Origin: JBFXAN01 sp050184225
Lineage (GTDB): Bacteria > Chloroflexota > Dehalococcoidia > CAUJGQ01
NCBI GenBank assembly: GCA_050184225.1
Contig: JBFXAN010000021.1
Coordinates: 1 to 58,616, forward strand
Direction of reading: 5' to 3'
Length of the DNA stretch: 58,616 nt
The translations under genes were made by a program, and so were the position numbers. This document shows, in pieces, positions 49,308 to 57,261 of the stretch. Positions within the stretch are counted from its first letter, which is position 1; the number at the start of each line of letters is the position of its first letter. The notes beneath the pieces were generated by a model. That model searched no databases. It was given only the letters and a program-made list of their open reading frames with translations, and was not told the origin of the DNA.

Positions 49308-50168
49308 ATGAAGGTGCTTGTGATCGGCGCCAACGGCCAGCTTGGCAGCGAATTCCCGGCGGCGTGGCCGGAGGCTGAGGTGATCGGCCTCACCCGCGCC
49401 GACCTCGATGTGACCGACGCGGTTGCCGTGCCGCGCGTGATCGGCGACCTGCGGCCTGATGTCGTGATCAATACCGCCGCCTATCACAAGGTCGAGGTCT
49501 GCGAGCGCGATCCCGAGACGAGCTTCCGCGTCAACGCGACCGCCGCCCGCAACGTGGCGAGCGCGGCGCAGGCGGCGGGCGCTGCCGTCGTCTACATCAG
49601 TACGGACTACGTGTTCCCCGGCGATAGCGGCCATCCCTACGTCGAAGGCGACGCGCGCCGTCCGGTCAACGTCTACGGCGTTTCCAAGGCAGCGGGAGAG
49701 GATCTTGTTGCCCGCGCCTGCGAGCGACACTACATCATCCGCTCATCCGGCCTCTACGGCGTGCGCGGCGCGTCGGGGAAGGGAGGGAACTTCATCGAGA
49801 CGATCCTCAAGCGGGCCGCCGAGACAGGCCGGCTCCAGGTCGTCACCGACCAGACGCTGTCGCCGACCTTTACCCACGACCTCGCCCGCGCGATCCGCAC
49901 TGTCGTGCAGGAAGGACAGCCAGGCCGCTATCACATCACCAACCAGGGGGCCGTAACCTGGTTCGACTTCGCCTCGATGGCGGTCGGGTTCGCCGGTCTC
50001 GCTGGACGCACGACGATCGAACCGATCGCCAGCAACACGTGGGATCAGGTGTTGCAGCGGCCCGCCTATTCGGTGCTCAAGAATGCGTCGCTCGAGTCGC
50101 AGGGGATTCCGCTGCTCCGCTCGATCGACGAGGCGCTGGCCGCGTACGTCGGTATGCGGGCGGCCTGA
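49308..50168 (+). CDS. rfbD: dTDP-4-dehydrorhamnose reductase
   Basis: A 286-residue SDR: MKVLVIGANGQLGSEFPAAW (NAD(P) site), VVINTAAYHKVEVCERDPET, VVYISTDYVFPGDSGHPYVE and NVYGVSKAAGEDLVARACER with the YxxxK catalytic pair, then IIRSSGLYG. It performs the last step to dTDP-L-rhamnose. The other rhamnose genes are not in the window, so a related sugar reductase is possible. Start ATG at 49308 is the family start. Confidence 0.92.
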   Translation: MKVLVIGANGQLGSEFPAAWPEAEVIGLTRADLDVTDAVAVPRVIGDLRPDVVINTAAYHKVEVCERDPETSFRVNATAARNVASAAQAAGAAVVYISTDYVFPGDSGHPYVEGDARRPVNVYGVSKAAGEDLVARACERHYIIRSSGLYGVRGASGKGGNFIETILKRAAETGRLQVVTDQTLSPTFTHDLARAIRTVVQEGQPGRYHITNQGAVTWFDFASMAVGFAGLAGRTTIEPIASNTWDQVLQRPAYSVLKNASLESQGIPLLRSIDEALAAYVGMRAA

Positions 50169-50282
50169 GAGACCAACCGTGTGTCGAAGCGCGCGTGACG
50201 AGCGTCGTGGGCCAGCATCTGCCTGGACGATCGAAGCCCCTCGCCAGGACATCAAATCTCATCGAAGGAGCGATCAGACCAG

Positions 50283-51182
50283 ATGAAGAGACGGCACAGC
50301 CTCGCACTCTCCGTGTTTTCGATGGTGGTAGTCCTCATACTCGGCGGGGCGTCCATTGCCCCGGCGACGGCGCTGGCGCAAGGGCCGGGATTCAATCCGG
50401 CCGGCGTTCCCGTCGGGGTGCTGCCGGTGAGCGGATCGAGCTGGAACTTTGATGCCACCGTGCCGGCGGGCGCCGGCCCCTGGACGTCGGTGTCGGTGAC
50501 GAACGGGGCGTGCAACCGGCCATCGATGCCGGGCACCGCGCAGGCGGGGCTGATCATCTTCAATGCGCCGCTGGAAGCGACGCCAACGGCGATTGGTGTC
50601 TCCGCCTATCAGGGCAGTCTGACCGCCGTGCAGGGGAGCAGCGCGACGGGGCATGTGCGCGTGGTTACCCCCAGCACCTTAAACCCGCTCACCCAGGTTG
50701 ATGTCACGATCTTCGGCCTGGAGGACATGGCACAAGGCAACAACTTCTGGGTGTGTCTGGAAGGTGCGACGAGCGGCGGGCTCCAGCAGACGATCGCCGC
50801 CGATATTCAGCAGATCCAGTCACGAACGTTCGACATCCCCAACTTCGGCAGCATGCAGTTCCAGATCTTCAACGTGGTCAGCACCGTTGGCCCGGACGGC
50901 AGCACCTTCATTGCCCTGGCGGGATACCGTTCGCCCTCGGCGGACGGCGCGCCGATGTGGATCTTCTTTTTCAACGGCGAAACCTATCTCGGTACGGACA
51001 CACTCCTTCCGAGCCTCGGTCTCAACCTCGCCGGCAGCCCCGCGCCGGGACAGATCAACGTCACCTATTCAAACTACGCGTCGAATGACCCGTTGTGCTG
51101 TCCGAGCCTGCCGCCGGTGACCCTCACATATACCTGGAACGGCTCGGCCGTCACCCCCAACGGCACCCCGCCCGGCCACTAA
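50283..51182 (+). CDS. Secreted LppP/LprE-like protein
   Basis: A 299-residue protein with a signal peptide (LALSVFSMVVVLILGGASIA). The C-terminal domain ends INVTYSNYASNDPLCCPSLP with PVTLTYTWNGSAVTP, the DPLCCPS-(x)-VxxxYxW signature of LppP/LprE-type proteins known from actinobacteria. The N-terminal half has no recognised domain. No lipobox Cys is visible, so it may be secreted. A terminator hairpin lies just after its stop. Confidence 0.75.
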   Translation: MKRRHSLALSVFSMVVVLILGGASIAPATALAQGPGFNPAGVPVGVLPVSGSSWNFDATVPAGAGPWTSVSVTNGACNRPSMPGTAQAGLIIFNAPLEATPTAIGVSAYQGSLTAVQGSSATGHVRVVTPSTLNPLTQVDVTIFGLEDMAQGNNFWVCLEGATSGGLQQTIAADIQQIQSRTFDIPNFGSMQFQIFNVVSTVGPDGSTFIALAGYRSPSADGAPMWIFFFNGETYLGTDTLLPSLGLNLAGSPAPGQINVTYSNYASNDPLCCPSLPPVTLTYTWNGSAVTPNGTPPGH

Positions 51183-51200
51183 TTGCATCGATTACAAAGG

Positions 51201-51229
51201 GGGCCGCTGCCGAAGAAGAGCAGCGGCCC
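51201..51229. terminator. Terminator hairpin after LppP-like gene
   Basis: Perfect 10-base arms GGGCCGCTGC (51201-51210) and GCAGCGGCCC (51220-51229) with a nine-base loop, 18 bases after the stop, between convergent genes. Confidence 0.85.
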
Positions 51230-51242
51230 TCGACCACGTGCA

Positions 51243-51865
51243 TTATATCGCCGCCAGCGCCGCGAGCACCGCCGCCCGGTCGCCGGCTAGCATCGCCGCC
51301 GGCAACCGCAGGCGGGGGAAGACCTCGCTCTCGATCACGCCGCTCTCGTTCGGTTGCAATGGGACGTACACGCCGTCGCGCAGACGAAACCAGTCGATCC
51401 GTTGTTCGAACACCTGCCAGGCGATGTACTCGAGGACGCCCGCCGATAGGCATCCATCTTGTCGTGCAGGTCGTAGCTGGCGCTGCTCGCCGCCACCTCG
51501 ATGATTAACTCCGGCGCACCGAAGATATATCTCTCGTCATCGATCCGGGCGTTTCCCGGCGGATCGACCCGAAAGAGCAATCCGTCCGGTTGCACCTCGC
51601 TCGTCTCGCTCAGCAGGATCGTTGCATCAACGCCCGCTTCTACTCCTGGTGTCGCTGCCGCGTACACTTGAATCCACATCACGACGATCCCTTGCGGCCG
51701 ACTGTGCTGAACAAAGTGCGTGGGTGAAGCCACGTAGACGACCCCCTCGACCAGATTCGCTTTCTTGATATCCGGCCGAGCACAGTATCGCCGGTGGAAC
51801 TCCGTCCGCGTCAGCCGGTCGCCCGACTCCAACGGCACATCGGCATGCGTTGTCGTCGCCATCAC
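51243..51865 (-). pseudogene. Uma2 family gene with frameshift
   Basis: The first 140 codons read as Uma2: RLTRTEFHRRYCARPDIKKA, VQPDGLLFRVDPPGN and GAPELIIEVAASSASYDLHD with KMDAYRRA. The frame then runs into a low-quality tail. Another frame continues the family: GVLEYIAWQVFEQRIDWFRL, RDGVYVPLQPNESGVIESEV, ending in AI at a stop at 51243. One base is missing at about 51445. It is either a broken gene or a sequence error; a restored protein would be about 207 residues. Confidence 0.8.
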
Positions 51866-51946
51866 CGATCCTCCGGTTCACTTTCGTTTAGTCTACCCAG
51901 CGTTACCGAACGCTGCACAGACAGATGAGCCACCGGCACGACGCGG

Positions 51947-52025
51947 CGTCCCTGGGAGCGCGGGCATCCTGCCCGCCACGACCTTCGACCCAATGGCGGG
52001 TAGGATGCCCGCGCTCCCAGGGACG
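51947..52025. repeat. 32-bp inverted repeat of the 'GGGAGCGCGGGCATCCTGCC' type
   Basis: Arms 51947-51978 and 51994-52025 match in 31 of 32 positions. The word CCTGGGAGCGCGG recurs in the element at 55110-55180. This is a known style of interspersed hairpin repeat in many bacterial genomes. Confidence 0.85.
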
Positions 52026-52114
52026 GTTCACTGCTCCATAACGCAGTCAGTAACCGTCTTCGGAGAAGCCGTGTCTCGATCTCGCCGTGGTTGATGTGCC
52101 GGTGGACACTCCTT

Positions 52115-52216
52115 GGCTGTGCCCCAGGGAACAGCGCCGCGCGGGGCCGGATGCCATCCTAAGGACACACCGGACGGGCACCGGCCCGCCGCACACATCA
52201 CACACGGAGGCCCACC
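52115..52216 (+). promoter_or_regulatory. Conserved 102-nt leader, copy 1
   Basis: Highly similar, with the same total length, to the 102 bases before the paralogous gene at 56515. Shared blocks are GGCTGTGCC, CAGGGAACAGC, CATCCTAA, GACACA, GGGCACCG, CCCGCCGCACACATCAC and GGAGGCCCA. GCTGT/ACAGC and CGGGC/GCCCG can form two stem-loops. It may be an RNA regulator or a shared promoter and leader; no known riboswitch recognised. Confidence 0.65.
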
Positions 52217-52372
52217 ATGTTCTTCCCGTACTTCAACCTGACCAAGATCAACGTCGCCAACCTCAGCCAGAGCAACACTGCCGTTGGGCAAAACATCGCC
52301 GTCGGCTCGCTCGGCGCCAATCAGACCCTCGCCCAGGTCCAGTCCAACAGCGCCGCCATCAACCAGGCCTAA
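52217..52372 (+). CDS. 51-residue N/Q-rich repeat peptide, paralogue 1
   Basis: MFFPYFNLTKINVANLSQSN continues TAVGQNIAVGSLGANQTLAQ and VQSNSAAINQA. The peptide is rich in Asn, Gln, Ala and Val, with spaced N-x-A-x-x-Q and Q-x-N motifs resembling curlin-type amyloid repeats. No signal peptide is obvious. GGAGG stands eight bases before the ATG. A near-identical paralogue lies at 56515, with the same leader and its own terminator, which strongly supports coding. Function unknown; a surface fibre or structural peptide is a speculation. Confidence 0.75.
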   Translation: MFFPYFNLTKINVANLSQSNTAVGQNIAVGSLGANQTLAQVQSNSAAINQA

Positions 52373-52393
52373 GCCTGCCACACGCCCCGACCG

Positions 52394-52426
52394 CCGGCCG
52401 GCATCCCATTTTGGGGAGCCGGCCGG
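52394..52426 (+). terminator. Terminator after paralogue 1
   Basis: CCGGCCGG arms (52394-52401 and 52419-52426) extended by an inner CCCA/TGGG pair around a TTT loop, 21 bases after the stop of the small gene. Confidence 0.8.
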
Positions 52427-52518
52427 TTCTGTCCGGCGGATCTCTGTCAGCCCGTGAAGTTCGCTGGTCCCCTCGTCATCGGACGTCGCGTGACCTGGGA
52501 CCGGCAAGGAGCGTTCTC

Positions 52519-52920
52519 ATGAAACGCGCGCAACTCGCCATCGGCCTCGTGCTATTCACCGCTTTCACGCTCGCCGGATGTACCTGGAGCGTCCTTGCCG
52601 ATGAGGCCGCCACCGGCCAGGGGGCTGCATCCACGCCCGATATCTCTCTCGAGTGGACCGATTCCGAGACGCTCGCCATCACCGCGCCCGGCTACACTCC
52701 CGGCGAGACGGTCATGGTCGCCCTCGAGGTGACGCGGGAAGTGAGTAGCGGCGGCAGCACCAGCCGGAGCAGCCAGCAATCGGCGACCACGGTCAGCGCC
52801 GGTGCGGATGGCGTCCTCAGTCACTCAATCACCATCCGCGCTCAGCCGGGAACCTTGATTCGCGTCACCGTGACCGATCAGAACGGTGGAACCCGGACGG
52901 CCGAAACCTCGGTCGCGTAG
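52519..52920 (+). CDS. Small lipoprotein
   Basis: A 133-residue protein with signal peptide and lipobox (LVLFTAFTLAGCTWS, Cys21). The mature part (SLEWTDSETLAITAPGYTPG, LEVTREVSSGGSTSRSSQQS) resembles a beta-sandwich with a Ser-rich loop. No family recognised. AAGGAGC precedes the ATG at 52519. Anchored to the outer face of the membrane. Confidence 0.75.
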   Translation: MKRAQLAIGLVLFTAFTLAGCTWSVLADEAATGQGAASTPDISLEWTDSETLAITAPGYTPGETVMVALEVTREVSSGGSTSRSSQQSATTVSAGADGVLSHSITIRAQPGTLIRVTVTDQNGGTRTAETSVA

Positions 52921-52975
52921 TTCGGGCGCGCGGCAGTCGTGGCGGCGCGGTACGATGCGCATGGGAGGATGTCTC

Positions 52976-53542
52976 ATGACGCTCCAGCACCGCCCCGACG
53001 ATGAACGCTTGATCGGTGACGCCGACCGCGCGGCGGCCGAGGCACAACTCCGCGAGGCGTGTGTCGACGGCCGCCTCACGCTGGCCGAGTTCTCCGACCG
53101 CATGGATGCCGCCCTGATCGCCCGAACGGCGGGACAACTCCGCGCCGCCACCCGCGACCTACCGGCTGTACCGATCGCAGCTCGGTCCGCGCCAATCAGC
53201 GCGATCCGGGCTGTCCTTGGCGAGAAGAAGCGAACGGGACGCTGGCGTGCCGAAGGCGCCCTTGATGTCGTCGCCGTCATGGGGAGCTGTGCGATCGACC
53301 TGCGCAACGCCGAGATTATCGGCGACGAGCTGATCCTCAACGTCCGCTCGGTGATGGCCGAGGTGAAGATCTATGTCCCGGCCGGCGTGCCGATCGTGAT
53401 GGAAGAAACCACCATTCTCGGCAGCAGCAAAGACCTCCGCGCCGACGACCCCACACCACTGCACGCCCCCATGATTCGCATCCGGGGATACGGCGTGATG
53501 AGCAACGTCGAGGTCACCCATGAAGGCCCTCGCCCGCACTGA
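52976..53542 (+). CDS. DUF1707 domain protein with LiaF-like C-terminus
   Basis: A 188-residue protein. The N-terminal LIGDADRAAAEAQLREACVD with GRLTLAEFSDRMDAALIART is DUF1707 (SHOCT-like). The C-terminal half (ALDVVAVMGSCAIDLRNAEI, EVKIYVPAGVPIVMEETTIL) is a beta-helical DUF2154/LiaF-C-type domain linked to envelope stress. GGGAGG before the ATG at 52976. Probably membrane-associated through partners, since no transmembrane helix is present. Confidence 0.88.
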   Translation: MTLQHRPDDERLIGDADRAAAEAQLREACVDGRLTLAEFSDRMDAALIARTAGQLRAATRDLPAVPIAARSAPISAIRAVLGEKKRTGRWRAEGALDVVAVMGSCAIDLRNAEIIGDELILNVRSVMAEVKIYVPAGVPIVMEETTILGSSKDLRADDPTPLHAPMIRIRGYGVMSNVEVTHEGPRPH

Positions 53543-53768
53543 TCAGCGCAACAATCGGCGGCCCGTCACGTGACCGTCGCGGCATGGTCACGCGCACCCA
53601 CTACCCTTCTGGTCGTGATGCCGCCGATCACACCTTCATCGAACCTGTCCGCCCTGCTTTGCTCGATGGCGAGGGACTGCGATGTGTCTGGTCACCGCAC
53701 ATCGTTTCTCCTGTGACCGCCGGTCGCTTTCGGGCGGCCTCCTCCTCTACGGCGCGGCAGTCTAGGAT

Positions 53769-55103
53769 ATGCAGGTGAAACCCTCGATCGTGGACACCCC
53801 CACCCCGGTCAGTGCGACCGGGGCGGCGCGATGGCGCCCGCGCATCTTCTACGGCTGGCTAATCGTCGGCTCCGGCATGGTGATCCAGGCAATGGTGAAC
53901 CTGCTGCTGGGCAGCGCATTCGGCAGCTACGTCGCCGTGCTCCAGCAGGATTACGGCTGGAGCAAGACCACGTTCTCTGGCGCCTATGCGATGCAGCAGA
54001 TCGAGAGCGGCCTGCTCGGTCCGATCCAGGGGACGCTGATCGACCGCTTTGGACCGCGGGCGACGATGCGGGTGGGCGTCACCCTGTTCGGCCTCGGCTT
54101 CTTCGTCTTCAGCCGGATGGACTCGATCCTCACCTTCTACCTCGCCTTCGTCATGATCGCCGTCGGCAGCAGCCTGAGCGGCTACTTCCCGATCACCGTC
54201 ACCGTCGTCAACTGGTTCGTACGACGGCGGGCGACGGCGCTCGGCCTCGTCTCCTCCGGCATGGCGATCGGCGGCCTGCTCGCGCCGCTCGTCGCCTGGT
54301 CGCTCTCCACCCACGGGTGGCGTGCCACCGCCTTCGTCTCCGGCGTGGTGATCATGGCGATCGGTTACCCGATCACCGGCGTGATGCGGCACACACCTGA
54401 GGCCTACGGCTACAAGCCCGACGGCGACACGCCCGCCGATCCCTCCGGCAAGCCGGCCCAGACATCAACCAAGCTGGACAAGGAATCGCCCAACTTCACC
54501 GCCCGACAGGCGCTCCGCACCCGTGCGTTCTGGTTCATCGCCCTCGGCCACGCCTCGGCGTTGCTTGTCGTCGCCGCGGTTAACGTCCACCTCGTCTCAT
54601 TTCTCAAGGAAGGCAAGGGCTACTCGGTGACAGAAGGCGCGGCCGTCTTCGCGCTGCTCACCGGGGCGAGCCTCGTCGGTCAGATCGGTGGTGGCCTTCT
54701 CGGCGACCGCTTCAACAAGCGCAAGGTGGTGATCCTCTGCATGCTCGGTCACGCCGTCGCGTTGCTGCTGCTGGCGTACTCGGTGACGGTCTGGATGGTC
54801 GTGCTCTTCGCCCTGATCCAGGGCCTCGCCTGGGGCACGCGCGGACCGTTGATGGCGGCGATCCGCGCCGACTACTTCGGCCGGGCCGCCTTCGGCGCGA
54901 TCAGCGGCTACGCCTCACTCGTGATCACCCTCGGCACGATCAGCGGTCCGATGCTCGCCGCCATCCTTGCCGACCAACTGGGCGACTACCGCGTCGGCTT
55001 CACCGTGCTCGCCCTGCTTGCTGGCCTCGGCTCGATCTTCTGGATCCTCGCCAAACCGCCACACCCGCCCCGCCAGGACCAGCCGGCGCCGGTCACGGCA
55101 TAG
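53769..55103 (+). CDS. MFS transporter (monocarboxylate/oxalate-formate type)
   Basis: A 444-residue permease with 12 predicted membrane segments. RIFYGWLIVGSGMVIQAMVN, GWSKTTFSGAYAMQQIESGL, GTLIDRFGPRATMRVGVTLF (loop 2-3 motif) and WFVRRRATALGLVSSGMAIG are typical of the OFA/MCT branch. The large central loop lies at about residues 210-245. It would exchange carboxylates. No neighbouring catabolic gene fixes the substrate. Confidence 0.9.
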   Translation: MQVKPSIVDTPTPVSATGAARWRPRIFYGWLIVGSGMVIQAMVNLLLGSAFGSYVAVLQQDYGWSKTTFSGAYAMQQIESGLLGPIQGTLIDRFGPRATMRVGVTLFGLGFFVFSRMDSILTFYLAFVMIAVGSSLSGYFPITVTVVNWFVRRRATALGLVSSGMAIGGLLAPLVAWSLSTHGWRATAFVSGVVIMAIGYPITGVMRHTPEAYGYKPDGDTPADPSGKPAQTSTKLDKESPNFTARQALRTRAFWFIALGHASALLVVAAVNVHLVSFLKEGKGYSVTEGAAVFALLTGASLVGQIGGGLLGDRFNKRKVVILCMLGHAVALLLLAYSVTVWMVVLFALIQGLAWGTRGPLMAAIRADYFGRAAFGAISGYASLVITLGTISGPMLAAILADQLGDYRVGFTVLALLAGLGSIFWILAKPPHPPRQDQPAPVTA

Positions 55104-55109
55104 CCCCAC

Positions 55110-55180
55110 CCTGGAAGCGCGGGCTTCCAGCCCGCCTTGTGACGCGCCGCACATGTGGCCAAGATGGCCGCGCTCCCAGG
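55110..55180. repeat. Hairpin repeat between MFS and serine hydrolase genes
   Basis: CTGGAAGC/GCTTCCAG (55111-55118 and 55123-55130) form an inner stem, and the ends (CCTGGAAGCGCGG, CCGCGCTCCCAGG) pair in 12 of 13 positions. Related to the element at 51947. It lies between convergent gene ends and could terminate both. Confidence 0.7.
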
Positions 55181-55187
55181 ATGTGGT

Positions 55188-56321
55188 TCAACCTGCCAGT
55201 GATGCATACGCCGCCGCGACGATGCCGGCGCCGCGGGTGTCGCCGAGCGTACCCTCTCCCATCTTGTTCATCACGTAGGCGACCGTCATCCGCGCGTCGA
55301 GGTCGACCACGATCAGCGAGCCACCCCAGCCGCCCCAGAAGCAGGAGCGTTCGCTCGGGCTGATCGGCATCTCAGGACTGCTCAAGCCGTAGCCCATGCC
55401 GAACCGGATCGGAACACCCAGCACCAGATCGGTGCCCTCCGCCTGCTGCTCGAACACCGCCGCGCAGCCGTCCGCCGACAGGAACCGCCGTCCGCGCACC
55501 TCGCCGCCGCAGGCCAACACCGACTGAACCGTCGCCACCGAACGCGCGTTGCCGTGTCCGTTCGCCGCCGGGATCTCCGCCCGCCGCCAGTCCTCGGTCC
55601 AGGCGACCGCCGCGTCGAGCAACGGGTTGGTCAGCGTCTTCATCGCCACGCTCGCCGGGTCGGCCTCGCCCAGCGGCAGCGGCGGCGGCGGGATCACGTT
55701 GGCGACCCGGCCGAATTCCGAGGAAGCGAGGCCGATGTGAAAGTCGGCGCCGAGCGGCCCGGCCAGTTCCGCCGCGAAGAACTGCCCCACCGTCTGCCCG
55801 ATTGCCCGGCGGATCACCTCGCCCACCAGATACCCCTGGCTGACCGCGTGATAGCCGGAGGCGCTGCCCGGCTCCCACCACGGCGCCTGTGCGGCCAGCA
55901 GCGAGGTCGCCCGCTCCCAGTCATAGAGCGTCTCGACCGTGATCGGCTCCTGCCAGCCGGAGAGTCCCGACGTGTGTCCCAGCAGGTGCCGTACCTCGAC
56001 GCGCTCCTTGCCACCGGCGGCAAACTCCGGCCAGTAGCGGGCGACCGGCGCGTGCAAGTCGATCGCGCCACGATCGGCGAGCATCAGCGCGCACAGCGCC
56101 GTCATTGTTTTCGTCGTCGACCAGACATTCGTGATCGTGTCGCGTTCCCAGGGGATGCTCTGCGCCGCATCGACGTGACCGCCCCAGAGATCGACGACCA
56201 ACTCCCCGTCGACTGTGACCGCCACCGACGCGCCGACATCCAACCCCTGCTGGAAGTTCTGCGCCATCGCAGCACCTACCGCCGCGAAACGCTCATCACA
56301 GGCGCCTTGAATCTCGGTCAT
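55188..56321 (-). CDS. Class C beta-lactamase-related serine hydrolase
   Basis: A 377-residue protein with NVWSTTKTMTALCALMLADR (SxxK), GYHAVSQGYLVGEVIRRAIG (Tyr motif) and SCFWGGWGGSLIVVD as the third motif. VEVRHLLGHTSGLSGWQEPI is typical of EstB-like esterases. GAGGAGCG precedes the ATG at 56321. No signal peptide. Third paralogue of this type in the window; only modest similarity to the others. Confidence 0.9.
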   Translation of the reverse strand: MTEIQGACDERFAAVGAAMAQNFQQGLDVGASVAVTVDGELVVDLWGGHVDAAQSIPWERDTITNVWSTTKTMTALCALMLADRGAIDLHAPVARYWPEFAAGGKERVEVRHLLGHTSGLSGWQEPITVETLYDWERATSLLAAQAPWWEPGSASGYHAVSQGYLVGEVIRRAIGQTVGQFFAAELAGPLGADFHIGLASSEFGRVANVIPPPPLPLGEADPASVAMKTLTNPLLDAAVAWTEDWRRAEIPAANGHGNARSVATVQSVLACGGEVRGRRFLSADGCAAVFEQQAEGTDLVLGVPIRFGMGYGLSSPEMPISPSERSCFWGGWGGSLIVVDLDARMTVAYVMNKMGEGTLGDTRGAGIVAAAYASLAG

Positions 56322-56412
56322 CACACGCTCCTCCTTGGCAACGAACTCGGCAACCGTCAAGGGCCGAAGTATATCAGCGGCGGCGGCGTCACTGTACCGC
56401 CGGCGACCCGTC

Positions 56413-56514
56413 GGCTGTGCCGCAGGGAACAGCAAGGGTGGTCCGAAGACGGCATCCTAAAGACACAGCAGGCGGGCACCGAACCCGCCGCACACATCAC
56501 TGAGGAGGCCCATC
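56413..56514 (+). promoter_or_regulatory. Conserved 102-nt leader, copy 2
   Basis: Counterpart of 52115-52216. GCTGT/ACAGC and a perfect GGCGGG/CCCGCC stem-loop are kept although bases differ between the copies, which hints at conserved pairing. TGAGGAGG is the ribosome-binding site for the gene at 56515. Confidence 0.65.
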
Positions 56515-56670
56515 ATGTTCTTCCCGTACTTCAACCTGACCAAAGTGAACGTTGCCAACCTGACCCAGACGAACAACGCGGTCGGTCAGAACATCGCCGT
56601 CGGCTCGCTCGGCGTCAACCAGACGCTCGTCCAGGTCCAGTCCAACAGCGCCGCCATCAACCAGGCGTAA
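56515..56670 (+). CDS. 51-residue N/Q-rich repeat peptide, paralogue 2
   Basis: MFFPYFNLTKVNVANLTQTN continues NAVGQNIAVGSLGVNQTLVQ and VQSNSAAINQA. It differs from paralogue 1 at six positions, all conservative (Ile/Val, Ser/Thr, Thr/Asn, Ala/Val), with many silent changes, as expected for selection on protein. Same leader and a private terminator. Likely a Chloroflexota-specific small protein. Function unknown; the repeating Asn/Gln spacing suggests a beta-stacked assembly. Confidence 0.78.
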   Translation: MFFPYFNLTKVNVANLTQTNNAVGQNIAVGSLGVNQTLVQVQSNSAAINQA

Positions 56671-56687
56671 GTTCATACAGCCGTGAA

Positions 56688-56730
56688 GCGCCAGGGCCGG
56701 CATCCGAAAGAGGAGCACCGGCCCTGGCGC
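56688..56730 (+). terminator. Terminator after paralogue 2
   Basis: Perfect 13-base arms (56688-56700 and 56718-56730), loop of 17 bases, 17 bases after the stop codon of the small gene. Confidence 0.82.
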
Positions 56731-56825
56731 CCGGTGTCACAGTTGCCAGAATGCGGACACCGGACGCCGGCGCTGCGGCCGATACTTGAATCGAACCGGT
56801 CCTTTGCCGGTAAGGAGTGAAGGAT

Positions 56826-57041
56826 ATGGTCGCCGAATATCGCCGTGAGCCCTTCGGCGGAGTCGCCCTCATCCCAAGCCGTTCGGATTCCTCGAATGCC
56901 GATCTGCGCTGCTGCTGGGCCTGCCGCACGACCTGGCCCCGCGCCGCCATGCATTGGCGCAGCCGCGCCCACGGTCCACGCTGGAACCCCCGCCAGCTCC
57001 GCGTCCTCTGCTGCCCCGACTGCCTTCCTCAAGCTGCTTGA
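56826..57041 (+). CDS. Small Cys-rich protein, possible zinc ribbon
   Basis: A 71-residue protein from the ATG at 56826 (GGAGTGAAGG upstream). LRCCWACRTTWPRAAMHWRS and LRVLCCPDCLPQAA give two CxxC pairs 36-40 residues apart, enough for a zinc ribbon. No family recognised. It follows the paralogue 2 terminator by about 95 bases. Confidence 0.45.
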   Translation: MVAEYRREPFGGVALIPSRSDSSNADLRCCWACRTTWPRAAMHWRSRAHGPRWNPRQLRVLCCPDCLPQAA

Positions 57042-57057
57042 CCGGCTAACGCCTCCC

Positions 57058-57243
57058 CTACCTTCGATCGCTCGCACGAAGAATCTGGTTCTTGATCATG
57101 GCGCGGGCGATATCATCAAGCACCGTCGCCACCAGTGCCGGATCGCCGTCTTCCAACGCGGCCTCTAGGTAGGCGATCACATCCTCCTCAGATTGAATAT
57201 GGTCTGCCAAGTCCCAAGGACTCATTTGGGTCTTGGTCATCAT
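57058..57243 (-). pseudogene. Truncated HigA-like antidote protein
   Basis: SPWDLADHIQSEEDVIAYLE and AALEDGDPALVATVLDDIAR match the N-terminus of HI1420/HigA-like addiction-module antidotes of about 100 residues. After ARA the sequence changes (MIKNQILRASDRR) and stops, so the helix-turn-helix is missing. No toxin gene is adjacent. A decayed TA remnant; whether the peptide is made is unknown. Confidence 0.65.
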
Positions 57244-57261
57244 CGTCTCCATCTGCGTGCG

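Larger units (their letters stand above)
51866..52216. other. Intergenic region holding a repeat hairpin and a conserved leader
   Basis: Contains the long inverted repeat at 51947-52025 and the conserved leader at 52115-52216, both described separately. No other gene seen. Confidence 0.5.

Noticed and set aside
53584..53778. 64-codon plus-strand frame before the MFS gene
   Set aside because: No recognisable motif, Arg/Ser-rich end, overlap with the MFS start and no good ribosome-binding site.
24755..56321. The three class C-type serine hydrolases as antibiotic resistance genes
   Set aside because: None has a signal peptide or a beta-lactamase-like YAN and KTG motif set; they fit EstB-like esterases.
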